Positions 17,902 to 26,132 of a stretch of 64,000 bases of DNA are shown here, piece by piece. A model generated the notes under the pieces. The model was given only the letters and a program-made list of their open reading frames with translations. It had not been told where the DNA came from and searched no databases. The stretch is taken from contig NZ_FCOK02000002.1 of the NCBI RefSeq assembly GCF_001544555.2, positions 186,001 to 250,000 on the forward strand, read 5' to 3'. This DNA comes from Caballeronia udeis. GTDB taxonomy: Bacteria; Pseudomonadota; Gammaproteobacteria; Burkholderiales; Burkholderiaceae. The translations under genes were made by a program, and so were the position numbers. Within the stretch, counting starts at the first letter, position 1; every line of letters starts with the position of its first letter.

Positions 17902-19791
17902 TCACGGCTCTGCCGCCTTGACGATGATCTGCGCATCCGTGTCGCGTTCGATCCGCTTCAACACCGGCTGCATGGCGGTGAAGTCAGCAGGCGTGCAAAC
18001 CTGCTTGCCGAAGTTCGCCTTCAGATGACGCTCCGTCTGGATCAGGTTCGTCGCGGGGTCGAAGACATAGCGTGATGAATAATCGAAAAACGCGTTCGTG
18101 AAACTGGCATCGGTGGGGACATCGGTGACTTGAACGGTCTTCGGCAATTCGACTTGCGCGACTTCATCGAATGCGCCTCCCGTGCACATGAACGGCTGGG
18201 TCCGCACGCGCTCGGCGAGCAGGTTCTCAACCTGGGTGGCGATCCCGCCCGACAGGCTCGTCAACGCCGGGAGGGCGGTCGTTCCGGCGGGCCACACGAC
18301 ATTGTCCAGGGTGCCGTTGATCGTGGTGGTCAGCGGGCCGTTGCTTGCGTGCAGGTCGTTGGCGCTCAGCGTCGCCACACCGCGCAGGCCGGTCGCCCGA
18401 AGGCGGGCATCGGCGATCTGCTTGCGGCGTTCGGCGGTCGCGTGCAGGAGGTTCGCGCGCTCAGGACCCGCGCTCCATCCGGCGTCTTCCACCTGGTCGG
18501 CGAACGAGGCCGAGCCGTCGGGCGCCACCTCGATCTGCAGGCGCGCCGCGCGTGACAGCGGTTGGGTGGCGGGCGTTCGTGACAGCGTGCCGTCGTCGAC
18601 CAGCAGCGTCGGACGGTCCATGTCCGCGAGCGGCAGATAACCGAACTCGATACTGAGCGCCGTCGAGTCGGCATACAGCGCGAGCCCCGGCAGCCACGTA
18701 ATGACGTGATTGATCGCGCTGCCGCCATAGCCCGGTACCGACGGGAGCGTATAGACCGAGCCGAGGCTGATCAAGGCCGGTTCGTTCTCGATGCCCACCG
18801 CCGCCAGCAGCGCGCCGTAGAGCGCGACATAGTCCTTGCAGTCGCCATAGCGGTTGGCGAGGATATCGGCGGCCCGGTGGGGGATGGCGGGACTCTGCCC
18901 CAGGAACAGCGACACATAGCGGATGTTGTGGCGGACCCAGTCGTAGAGCGTGGCCGCTTTCGCGCGAGCGTCGGTCTCGTCGCGCGTGAGCGATTGTGCA
19001 AGGGCGCGCACGGCCGGATCGGTCCCGCTCGGGTCGACGGTGCCGTCCCGATAACTCGCGGCAAAGCTCCTGTAGTCCGGAAACGTCGACACCATCAGCC
19101 GGTCGCCATACTGCGCATAGCCGACCGAGCCGGCTTCCACGCGATCGTAGTGAGCCCGGCTGTAGTCGAATTCGTAGCGCGTGCGGCCACCCTGCGTCAC
19201 TGGCGGCACGGCGATGTAACCGCGTGCATCGGCATAAAGCGGTTTGTCGGCAGGCAAGTCGAAGATCAGCCGCTGCTCTTCCACGGGGCCGCGCCCGGGC
19301 TCGACGAAATAATCGAACTGCCCCGCGATGACCGGCTTCGACTGGGTCTTGTGAAACCGCAGATGCACGATCGATCCCGTGCTCACCCCTGGGAATACCA
19401 CCGCTTTCAGACGCGAGTCCTCGAACGTGGGGGCGCCTGCCGAACGCGGCTCCTGGATCTCGCGGATCTGGTCGGGCGCCACGATATGTTTGATGCCGTC
19501 AGCGCCGAGCGAGTAGGCGTCGCTTATCTCGATGGTCGACGTCGATTTGTCGAACCAGATATAGCGTTGCGCGATTTCCCCAACACCCGCCGGCGTGTTC
19601 GCGCGCAAGGTGGTTTCATCGTCTTCCGTCAGGGAGCCGTCTTCCGCTACGACGAAGGTATGGATGTCGCTGACCAGCGTGGACGGCTGCGCGGTTTCAA
19701 TGGTGTCCATGCCGAAAGCCGGCGATCCCAGGCACGCCAGCGAAGCGGCCAGCAGCACACGGCGTTTGACATCCATCGATCTTGAACTCAT
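17902..19791 (-). CDS. DUF3857 and transglutaminase-like domain exported protein
   Basis: A 629-residue protein with an N-terminal signal peptide (VLLAASLACLGSPAFG, cleavage near residue 28), so it acts in the periplasm or envelope. A DUF3857 beta-rich domain spans about 55-240. The transglutaminase core has a full candidate triad: Cys318 (RYGDCKDYVALY), His362 (AINHVITWLPG) and Asp375 (LYADST). The C-terminal 230 residues are a DUF3858-like region. The family is widespread but its substrate is unknown; cross-linking, amidase or peptidase activity are all possible. The downstream TPR/ATP-grasp gene may form an operon with it. Codon 6 (19776) is an alternative start. Confidence 0.85.
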   Translation of the reverse strand: MSSRSMDVKRRVLLAASLACLGSPAFGMDTIETAQPSTLVSDIHTFVVAEDGSLTEDDETTLRANTPAGVGEIAQRYIWFDKSTSTIEISDAYSLGADGIKHIVAPDQIREIQEPRSAGAPTFEDSRLKAVVFPGVSTGSIVHLRFHKTQSKPVIAGQFDYFVEPGRGPVEEQRLIFDLPADKPLYADARGYIAVPPVTQGGRTRYEFDYSRAHYDRVEAGSVGYAQYGDRLMVSTFPDYRSFAASYRDGTVDPSGTDPAVRALAQSLTRDETDARAKAATLYDWVRHNIRYVSLFLGQSPAIPHRAADILANRYGDCKDYVALYGALLAAVGIENEPALISLGSVYTLPSVPGYGGSAINHVITWLPGLALYADSTALSIEFGYLPLADMDRPTLLVDDGTLSRTPATQPLSRAARLQIEVAPDGSASFADQVEDAGWSAGPERANLLHATAERRKQIADARLRATGLRGVATLSANDLHASNGPLTTTINGTLDNVVWPAGTTALPALTSLSGGIATQVENLLAERVRTQPFMCTGGAFDEVAQVELPKTVQVTDVPTDASFTNAFFDYSSRYVFDPATNLIQTERHLKANFGKQVCTPADFTAMQPVLKRIERDTDAQIIVKAAEP

Positions 19792-19871
19792 GGAGGCGTT
19801 TTTACCTGCGGGTTCAACGGCTTATCGTATCTCACGCGGTATCGGGCCCCGTTTACCCGCGCGCTGCGCTG

Positions 19872-19919
19872 CACGGGCCTGTTCTTTGCTGTTACCACGG
19901 GCCTGTTCTTTGCTGTTAC
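19872..19919. repeat. Perfect 24-bp tandem duplication
   Basis: Two adjacent identical copies of a 24-bp unit beginning CACGGGCCTGTTC (19872-19895 and 19896-19919) lie in the divergent leader between the transglutaminase gene and the kaiC-like gene. Confidence 0.9.
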
Positions 19920-20008
19920 CCGACATATATTGCGGCCGATCGCGGCGAGACCCAAGCTTGGCCGTATTCCTCGCGAGACCGTTACGCCTATTGAATCCTA
20001 TTTCTACC

Positions 20009-21517
20009 ATGAGAACTCAACGTCAGTCGTCCCTTCCCGCAGCGCGCATGTCGACGGGCATTACCGGGCTGGACAACATCCTGGGCGGCGGAGTGACGCC
20101 GAACCGCGTGTACCTGATCGAAGGGTCGCCGGGGGCGGGAAAAACCACCCTCGCTCTGCAATTTTTACTGAAGGGCGCAGAGCTGGGCGAAGAGGGCTTG
20201 TACATCACGCTCTCCGAGACGCGCTCCGAGTTGCTGGCTGTCGCCGATGCCCACGGCTGGAACGTCGACGCGTTGTCGATCGTTGAACTGCTCTCCGACG
20301 AAGGGCTGGATCCCGAGTACGAGCAGTCCATTCTGCATCCGGCGGAAGTGGAGCTTGGCGAGACCGTCGAAAACGTGATGCGCCAGGTTGAAACGCTCAA
20401 GCCTGTCCGGATCGTGCTGGACAGCTTGTCGGAGCTGCGGTTGCTGTCGCAGAACCCGCTGCGGTACCGGCGCCAGATCCTCGCGCTCAAGCGCTATTTC
20501 GCGACGCGCGAGTGCACCGTGTACCTGCTCGACGACAACACCTCCGACCCCGGCGACCTGCAGCTTCACAGCATCGCGCATGGTGTGATCAGCCTCGACC
20601 AGCTTGTCCACGATTACGGCGGCGCGCGCCGCCGCGTGCGCGTGGCAAAAATGCGCGGCATCAAGTTTCGCGAAGGTTTCCACGACTTCACGCTGGAGAC
20701 GGGCGGTATTGATGTCTACCCGCGCCTGATCGCGGCCGAACATCATGCGGAATTTTCGAGTACGCCGGTATCGACCGGGTCGGAGGGCCTCGACGCCATG
20801 CTCGGCGGCGGCCTGATTCCCGGCACGAATGCGTTGCTGATCGGGCCGTCCGGCGTGGGCAAGACCACGACCGTGGTGTGCTGCCTGATAGCGGCGCTCA
20901 AGCGCGGCGAGCGCTGCATCTACTATCTTTTCGACGAAACGCTTGGAACGCTGTTGGCGCGGTCGAAGTCGCTCGGCATGGATCTGTCGGCCTATCTCGG
21001 CAACGGCCTGCTGACCTTGCGCCAGATCGACCCCGCCGAAATGTCGCCAGGCCAGTTCACCAGCGACGTGCGCGAGGCGGTGGAGGAGGAAGGCGTGACG
21101 TATGTTGCTATCGACAGCCTGAACGCGTATTTGCAGGCGATGCCGGGCGAGCGCTACCTGCTGCTGCAAATGCACGAGTTGCTCGGCTATCTCAACCAGC
21201 GCGGCATTGTGACCATGCTCGTGCTCGGGCAGCACGGCATTGTGGGCGAGGTCCAGACGGATATCGACATCAGCTATCTCAGCGACGTGATGGTCCTGTT
21301 CCGCTACTTCGAGCATCAGGGCGAAGTGCTGACGGCGCTCGCCGCCGTCAAGAGCCGCGGCAGCGCGCACGAGCGCACGATCCGCCAGTTCAGGCTGACA
21401 TACGGCGGCCTGGAGCTGAGCGAAGCACTGCGCGATTTCGATGGCGTGCTCGCCGGGCTGCCGGCGTATCGGGGCGACTCGACCATGCTGGGAAGCCCTG
21501 CAGCGATGGGCCGCTAA
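20009..21517 (+). CDS. KaiC-like RecA-fold double ATPase
   Basis: A 502-residue KaiC homologue with two RecA-type domains. Domain 1 has Walker A GSPGAGKTT near residue 39 and catalytic acidic residue in LSETRSE; domain 2 has GPSGVGKTT near residue 279 and LFDETLG. The C-terminal block ends KSRGSAHERTIRQFRLTYGG, as in cyanobacterial KaiC. At the autophosphorylation site (TDSHISTITD in Synechococcus) this protein reads TDIDISYLSD, keeping the Ser431 equivalent (Ser422) but with Tyr423 in place of Thr432. No KaiA or KaiB gene is nearby. A hybrid histidine kinase starts 3 bp after the stop, so the pair is surely an operon. The ATG at 20009 is chosen by alignment; the frame is open upstream. Confidence 0.9.
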   Translation: MRTQRQSSLPAARMSTGITGLDNILGGGVTPNRVYLIEGSPGAGKTTLALQFLLKGAELGEEGLYITLSETRSELLAVADAHGWNVDALSIVELLSDEGLDPEYEQSILHPAEVELGETVENVMRQVETLKPVRIVLDSLSELRLLSQNPLRYRRQILALKRYFATRECTVYLLDDNTSDPGDLQLHSIAHGVISLDQLVHDYGGARRRVRVAKMRGIKFREGFHDFTLETGGIDVYPRLIAAEHHAEFSSTPVSTGSEGLDAMLGGGLIPGTNALLIGPSGVGKTTTVVCCLIAALKRGERCIYYLFDETLGTLLARSKSLGMDLSAYLGNGLLTLRQIDPAEMSPGQFTSDVREAVEEEGVTYVAIDSLNAYLQAMPGERYLLLQMHELLGYLNQRGIVTMLVLGQHGIVGEVQTDIDISYLSDVMVLFRYFEHQGEVLTALAAVKSRGSAHERTIRQFRLTYGGLELSEALRDFDGVLAGLPAYRGDSTMLGSPAAMGR

Positions 21518-21520
21518 GCC

Positions 21521-23578
21521 GTGGAAAACCGCGTCCTGATCCTCGCCCCTCGCGGCCGCGACGCGGACGTGGTGGCTGAAGTGCTGAGCAAGGATGGCCG
21601 CAACTGCCTTGCGTGCATGAATGCCGCGATGCTGAACACCGAGCTGCGCGGCGGTGCGGGCACGGCGCTGATCGCGGAAGAAGCACTCGCCGACAGCGCC
21701 ATGCCGCAGCTTTTCCAGTGGCTTGGCCAGCAGCCTACATGGTCTGATTTTCCGCTGATCCTGCTCGCGACCAAACGCGTCGAACGACGTCCGGAACACG
21801 CGCTCGACCAGCTTGAGATGCTGGGCAATGTCGTGGTGCTGGAGCGTCCGCTCAATGCGGAAACGCTGCGGCGAGCGGTGTCGTCGGCGTTGCGCGCACG
21901 CTTGCGGCAATACGAGGCGCGGCGTCAGCTTGCCGAGCGCGTGGAGGCGCAGGAGCGGCTGCACCTGGCGCTCGCGGCGGGGCAACTGGGATCATGGGAA
22001 CTCGATGTGGAGACCGGCGCGCTGCGCTCCACCGAAGCGTTCCGCAAGATCTACGGGCACAAGGGGCCGACGCTGGACTACGCGCAGATCGTCCAGCTTG
22101 TGCACCCCGACGACCGCGAGATGCGCCAGCTGGCGCTGGATCTTTGCATCGATAACAACACCAACCTGACGGTCGAATATCGCGTGATCTGGCCGGACGG
22201 CACCGTCCACTGGGTGCAGTCGCGCGGCCATCCCATGCGTGCGCCGGGCGGCGTTCCGGGGACGACTACGACGCGGATCATCGGGGTGTCGCTGGATGTC
22301 ACCGACCGTCACGAAGTCAACGAGAAGATTCTTGCGAGCCAGTTGGTGGTCGAGCGTTTGAACGACACGCTCGAAAGCCGGATTGCGGAACGAACTCACG
22401 AACTGGCTTCGGTGAACGACCGGCTGATGAAAGAGATCCACGAGCGCGCGAAAGTCCAGGCGGTGCTCGTGCAGGCGCAAAAGATGGAAGCGCTTGGGCA
22501 ACTGACCGGCGGCATTGCCCACGACTTCAACAACCTGCTGAACGTGATCATGGGCAACGCGGAACTGATCACGCGCGTGAGCCGCGATGAGCGCGTGCAG
22601 ACCATGGCGCAGACGGTCAAGCGGGCGACCGAACGCGGCGCGAAGCTGACCGGGCAGCTACTGACGTTTTCACGCAGCAGCAATCTGGACCTGAAGGCCA
22701 TCGACGTCATTTCGATGCTGCATGGCATGCGCGACATGCTGACGTTATCGCTGGGAACGGGCATTCATTTCGGCACCCGCTTCGACGTGAAAGAAGCCTG
22801 GACCGACGCCGACGCCAACCAGCTCGAACTCGCCGTGCTGAACCTGGCCATCAATGCCCGCGACGCAATGCCCGACGGCGGCCTGCTGACCATTCGCGTG
22901 AGCCAGCGCAGCGCGCCGGATGAAGCGGTGCCGCCGGGACAGTATGTGGTGATCGGCGTGAGCGATACGGGCACGGGCATCGCGCCGGAGTTGCTGTCGC
23001 GCGTTTTCGATCCGTTCTTCACCACCAAGCCGGTCGGCAAGGGCACGGGTCTCGGCTTGAGCCAGGTCTACGGCATTGCGAGCCAGGCCGGGGGAACGGC
23101 GCGGATTCATAGCGAACCGGGCGAGGGCACGACCGTCGAATTGTGGCTGCCTTTGCGCGAACGCGTGGTGGCCGAGGCGGAGGTCGCGAAGCAGGGCGAA
23201 GAGACCGCAGGCGCGCACGAGCGGATTCTCGTGATTGAAGACGACGTCGACGTGCGGACGTTCCTCGTCGATTGCCTGAAGATGCTCGGCTACACCGTCA
23301 CCGAGGCATCGCATGGCCGCGCGGGGTTGGACCGCCTGCAGGCTGACGATCCGGACTTGCTGATGGTCGACTTCGCGATGCCCGGCATAAACGGCCTGGA
23401 AGTGATTGCCGAAGCGAAGCGCTCGCGCCCGCAACTGCCTGTGATCCTGGCGACGGGGTATGCGGACGTGGACGTATCGAAGGACCGCGTAGACGGGTAC
23501 TCGGTGCTCAGGAAGCCGTTTCAGATAGGCGATCTTGCGCGCACCGTGAAGGCTGCGCTGACACGCACGCATGTGTGA
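21521..23578 (+). CDS. Hybrid sensor histidine kinase with PAS and receiver domains
   Basis: A 685-residue soluble kinase. Residues 1-130 form a receiver-like fold (VLILAPRGRDADVVAEVL) without an obvious phosphoacceptor Asp, so a pseudo-receiver. A PAS domain follows (about 150-265: LGSWELDVETGALR, YRVIWPDGTVHWVQSRG), then a coiled-coil linker, HisKA with His334 (GGIAHDFNNLL), HATPase (NLAINARDAMPDGG, DTGTGIAPELL, GKGTGLGLSQVYGIA), and a C-terminal receiver with Asp617 (LLMVDFAMPGING). It starts with GTG 3 bp after the kaiC-like gene. No output regulator is adjacent; the partner is likely elsewhere, or the ATPase itself is part of the output. Confidence 0.9.
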   Translation: MENRVLILAPRGRDADVVAEVLSKDGRNCLACMNAAMLNTELRGGAGTALIAEEALADSAMPQLFQWLGQQPTWSDFPLILLATKRVERRPEHALDQLEMLGNVVVLERPLNAETLRRAVSSALRARLRQYEARRQLAERVEAQERLHLALAAGQLGSWELDVETGALRSTEAFRKIYGHKGPTLDYAQIVQLVHPDDREMRQLALDLCIDNNTNLTVEYRVIWPDGTVHWVQSRGHPMRAPGGVPGTTTTRIIGVSLDVTDRHEVNEKILASQLVVERLNDTLESRIAERTHELASVNDRLMKEIHERAKVQAVLVQAQKMEALGQLTGGIAHDFNNLLNVIMGNAELITRVSRDERVQTMAQTVKRATERGAKLTGQLLTFSRSSNLDLKAIDVISMLHGMRDMLTLSLGTGIHFGTRFDVKEAWTDADANQLELAVLNLAINARDAMPDGGLLTIRVSQRSAPDEAVPPGQYVVIGVSDTGTGIAPELLSRVFDPFFTTKPVGKGTGLGLSQVYGIASQAGGTARIHSEPGEGTTVELWLPLRERVVAEAEVAKQGEETAGAHERILVIEDDVDVRTFLVDCLKMLGYTVTEASHGRAGLDRLQADDPDLLMVDFAMPGINGLEVIAEAKRSRPQLPVILATGYADVDVSKDRVDGYSVLRKPFQIGDLARTVKAALTRTHV

Positions 23579-23626
23579 GGCAGCGGGCCTGCTTTCGCTG
23601 CTCAACCAACGCTCACCGCTCGACGC

Positions 23627-24901
23627 TTAACGCCGTTGCGAGGTCACGTCCCAGTTGATATCGACGCACAGGACCTGCAGGCCGCGTGGTGTTTGCGCTG
23701 CGATGGACGCCGTCACGCACAGGTGCGCCTCATTGATCGACAGATACGGCGCGGTCAGGTGCACCCGGTCCGGCGTGCGCAACGCTTCAATGAAATAAGG
23801 CCGGCGCTCCCAGCTCGCGCCTTCCGAATGCAGCAAGGGCCGGAAACGCTTGGCCCGTTGCGACGCCCGTGCGACGGGCAAGACGTTGTCGCCAATCTGC
23901 CGGCCGGATGCATCGAGCAGGAAACAGCGCGCCGTTTCGTGAAGCTGCAATAGCGTGCGGGTTGCACCGGTGAGCGTTTCGCCTTCGATCAGACGCGCCG
24001 CCGCCGTTTCCAGCGCACTCACATAGGGTGCCAGCCGTGCCGACTGCGTGCGTTCACGCGCGGCCACGCGTTCGCGGGAGGCCGCGGACAACGCGTCCAG
24101 CACGCCTTGCGCGGCTTGCGGTTTCACGGCTTCCACGCTGGGTCCGGCGAAATACGCGCCCTGTACGAAATCGACGTTGCATTCGAGCGCGATCAGCGCA
24201 TCGCGTTCGGTGCTCAGGCCACCCATCAACACCAGTTGACCCGACTCATGCAGCAGGGAAACGAGGCCTGGCAGCACCCGTTCGATATGCGAATGTTCGC
24301 TCGCCTGCTGCAGGATGCAGCGGTCGAGCGTCACGATATCGGGCCGCAGATGCCACACGCGGTCGATGTTCGAATGCTTCACGCCGAAGCCGTCCAGCGC
24401 GATCAGGAAGCCGGACTTGCGCAATGAATCGATGATTTCAGCGAAGCGCGTGGTCTCGCCGCCCGCTTGTTCGGGCACTTCCAGCACCACGCGCTGCGGC
24501 GGGAGCCCGACGTTTTTCAGCGATGCCAGCAGCGCATCTCCGTAGCTCGTGTCCATCAATGCGGCCGGATGGAGGCTGAGGAACAGCCATTCGTCGTCGC
24601 TATCGAAGGAAAAGAAGTTGCCCAGATGCAGCGATTCGGCGAGCCGGCCGAGTTCGAGCAGGTCGCCGCGCCGGGCTGCTTGCGTAAAGACCTCATGCGA
24701 GGGGACTTGCCGGCCGGAATCGTCGCGGGCTCGCAGCGACGCGTGATAACCGATCGCGCGGCGATGAGACACGGAGAACACCGGCTGGAACACGCTGAAC
24801 ACCGTGTATTCGCCGTACAGGACAGTGCGCCGTGAGCCGTCATCGCCCGCGACGGGACGAGGGGGCTGAAAGCGGGGAGGGTCGAGGTCAACCATGCTCA
24901 T
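23627..24901 (-). CDS. Degenerate EAL-domain protein with C-terminal sensor-like domain
   Basis: A 424-residue protein. Residues 30-270 have the EAL phosphodiesterase fold (VFQPVFSVSHRRAIGYHASLR to VDFVQGAYFAGPS, in two pieces), but key catalytic positions are changed: the EAL triplet is HAS (His53-Ala54-Ser55), the metal-binding DDFG is DGFG (LIALDGFG), and the Lys of the loop is Arg in VTLDRCIL. It therefore probably binds c-di-GMP weakly or not at all and does not hydrolyse it. The last 140 residues (LLQLHETARCFLLDASGRQI; APYLSINEAHLCVTASI) resemble the YkuI_C/Cache-like domain seen after some EAL domains. Start 24901 or 24895. It is convergent with the kinase gene. Confidence 0.85.
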   Translation of the reverse strand: MSMVDLDPPRFQPPRPVAGDDGSRRTVLYGEYTVFSVFQPVFSVSHRRAIGYHASLRARDDSGRQVPSHEVFTQAARRGDLLELGRLAESLHLGNFFSFDSDDEWLFLSLHPAALMDTSYGDALLASLKNVGLPPQRVVLEVPEQAGGETTRFAEIIDSLRKSGFLIALDGFGVKHSNIDRVWHLRPDIVTLDRCILQQASEHSHIERVLPGLVSLLHESGQLVLMGGLSTERDALIALECNVDFVQGAYFAGPSVEAVKPQAAQGVLDALSAASRERVAARERTQSARLAPYVSALETAAARLIEGETLTGATRTLLQLHETARCFLLDASGRQIGDNVLPVARASQRAKRFRPLLHSEGASWERRPYFIEALRTPDRVHLTAPYLSINEAHLCVTASIAAQTPRGLQVLCVDINWDVTSQRR

Positions 24902-25150
24902 GGTGGTTTTGGCAGGCGTTCGAACGCGGCTCGAGTGGGAGTAAACATCGGGAACGGGCTAGTTTACAGGATAGGGCCACTCCGGGAAGAGCAAGAAATA
25001 TGCGCATTTGCCGGACAATTGAGATATTCCCGCCGAAACCGGGCCCGGCTGGGGCAGGGCTGCGGCCGCGGTTTTCATCGTGGCCCGGGGGTGAAGCCGC
25101 GTGCACTCGCGTAGTGCAGCACGCACAGCGGTTGGGTTTCGCTCGCGCTT

Positions 25151-25178
25151 GGGGAGGGGTGGGGGTTGGGGGTTGGGG
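25151..25178 (+). other. G-quadruplex-prone tract at the left end of the palindromic element
   Basis: Five runs of 4-5 G (25151-54, 56-59, 61-65, 68-72, 75-78) are separated by one or two bases on the plus strand. The opposite end has only a weaker C-rich counterpart. Confidence 0.7.
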
Positions 25179-25255
25179 TTCTTGCGTTAGCGGTCGGGGT
25201 TGATGCCGGGTTGCCAGGTTCTGGGGTTAGCGGTCGGGGTCAGTGCCGGGTTGGT
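25176..25255 (-). repeat. 40-bp tandem repeats, left array (2 copies)
   Basis: Two 40-bp units (25176-25215, 25216-25255) share the core GTTAGCGGTCGGGGT and end in GCCGGGTTG. They are the reverse complement of the units on the right side. Confidence 0.8.
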
Positions 25256-25928
25256 GCTTTCGGCGTTAGTGGTCTGCCTGAGTGAGCTATTTTCTTTATC
25301 ACTATTAGCCACTGCGCGTGGCGGCGCGTCATTTCTTGGTCCTTAGCGACAAAGAAACGAAGCAAAGAAAACGCTTTTAACCGCTCTACCCTAAGTGTCC
25401 ACAGCGTGCAGTTCCAATTCATGGGTGCCCCAAAAGCACGGTGCTCGCCAGAGCGGAGGATGTTTGAACCCCTCGTTCTCGCGAATCCTGACATGAACAC
25501 GCTTCGCCACCAGTGCTCTCGGGCAAGCACCAGCACCCCACGGTCAGCACGGCCTCACGCGTTTTTGGGACCTTGTTTCTCCGTGGGTTGGCGACGTGGT
25601 TCGACATGCGTACAAATTCGGTGGGAGGCTGTTCGCGGATAGCGCGGGGTGCTCCTTGGGCAGGTTCAATCACTGGTGGCGAAGCGTGTGGGTATCCGTG
25701 TTCGGAGAAGGAGGGTTTCACACATCGGTGGCTCTGGCGAGCACCGTGCTTTTGGGGCACCCATGAATAGAAACTGCACGCTGTGGACACTTAGGGTAGA
25801 GCGGTTAAAGCGTTTTCTTTGCTTCGTTTCTTTGTCGCTAAGGACCAAGAAATGACGTGCCGCCACGCACAGTGGCTAATAGTGATAAAGAGAAAATCCG
25901 ACTCACGCAGACCGCTAAGGCCGAAAGC

Positions 25929-26088
25929 AGCAACCCGGCATAGACCCCGACCGCTAACCCCGGAACCTAGCAACCCGGCATAGACCTCGACCGCTAACCT
26001 TGGAACCTGGCAACCCGGCCTCAACCCCGACCGCTAACCCCAGAACCTAGCACCCCGGTCTAAACCCCGACCACTACCCCCAAGCCCG
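25929..26088 (+). repeat. 40-bp tandem repeats, right array (4 copies)
   Basis: Four contiguous 40-bp units (25929, 25969, 26009 and 26049 onward) carry the core CCCCGACCGCTAACCCC; the outermost is the most diverged. With no spacers between units, this is not CRISPR-like. Confidence 0.85.
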
Positions 26089-26132
26089 CCAGAACCCAAC
26101 CCCGTCCACCGGCGCGAGCGAAAACCCAACGT

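Larger units (their letters stand above)
25131..26130. mobile_element. 1-kb palindromic repeat element, possibly a non-autonomous mobile element
   Basis: The two halves are reverse complements of each other over most of their length. The outer ends are near-identical terminal inverted repeats (GTTGGGTTTCGCTCGCGC at 25131-25148; its complement, with one extra base, at 26112-26130). Inside come 40-bp tandem repeats, then arms of about 220 bp (roughly 25290-25512 and 25671-25900) with very high identity from TTTATCACTATTAGCCACTG inward, and a loop of about 150 bp. No transposase frame exists. Short frames on both strands give peptides repeating the same sequence and are probably not genes. The right end is 2 bp from the stop codon of the MFS gene. 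No target-site duplication is evident. I recall similar translated fragments in Burkholderia annotations, so it may be multicopy. Confidence 0.7.

Noticed and set aside
20165..21985. A 606-codon open frame antisense to the KaiC-like gene
   Set aside because: Long antisense frames are common in GC-rich DNA because the third codon position bias removes stops. Its composition is rich in Arg, His and Gln without domains, while the opposite strand encodes a clear KaiC homologue.
25240..25536. 98-codon frame in the left arm considered as a gene
   Set aside because: The same peptide appears inverted in the right arm, frames are open on both strands, and no ribosome-binding site is visible; treated as part of the repeat element.
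25929..26088. 40-bp direct repeats considered as a CRISPR array
   Set aside because: Units are contiguous with no spacers, and no cas genes are near.
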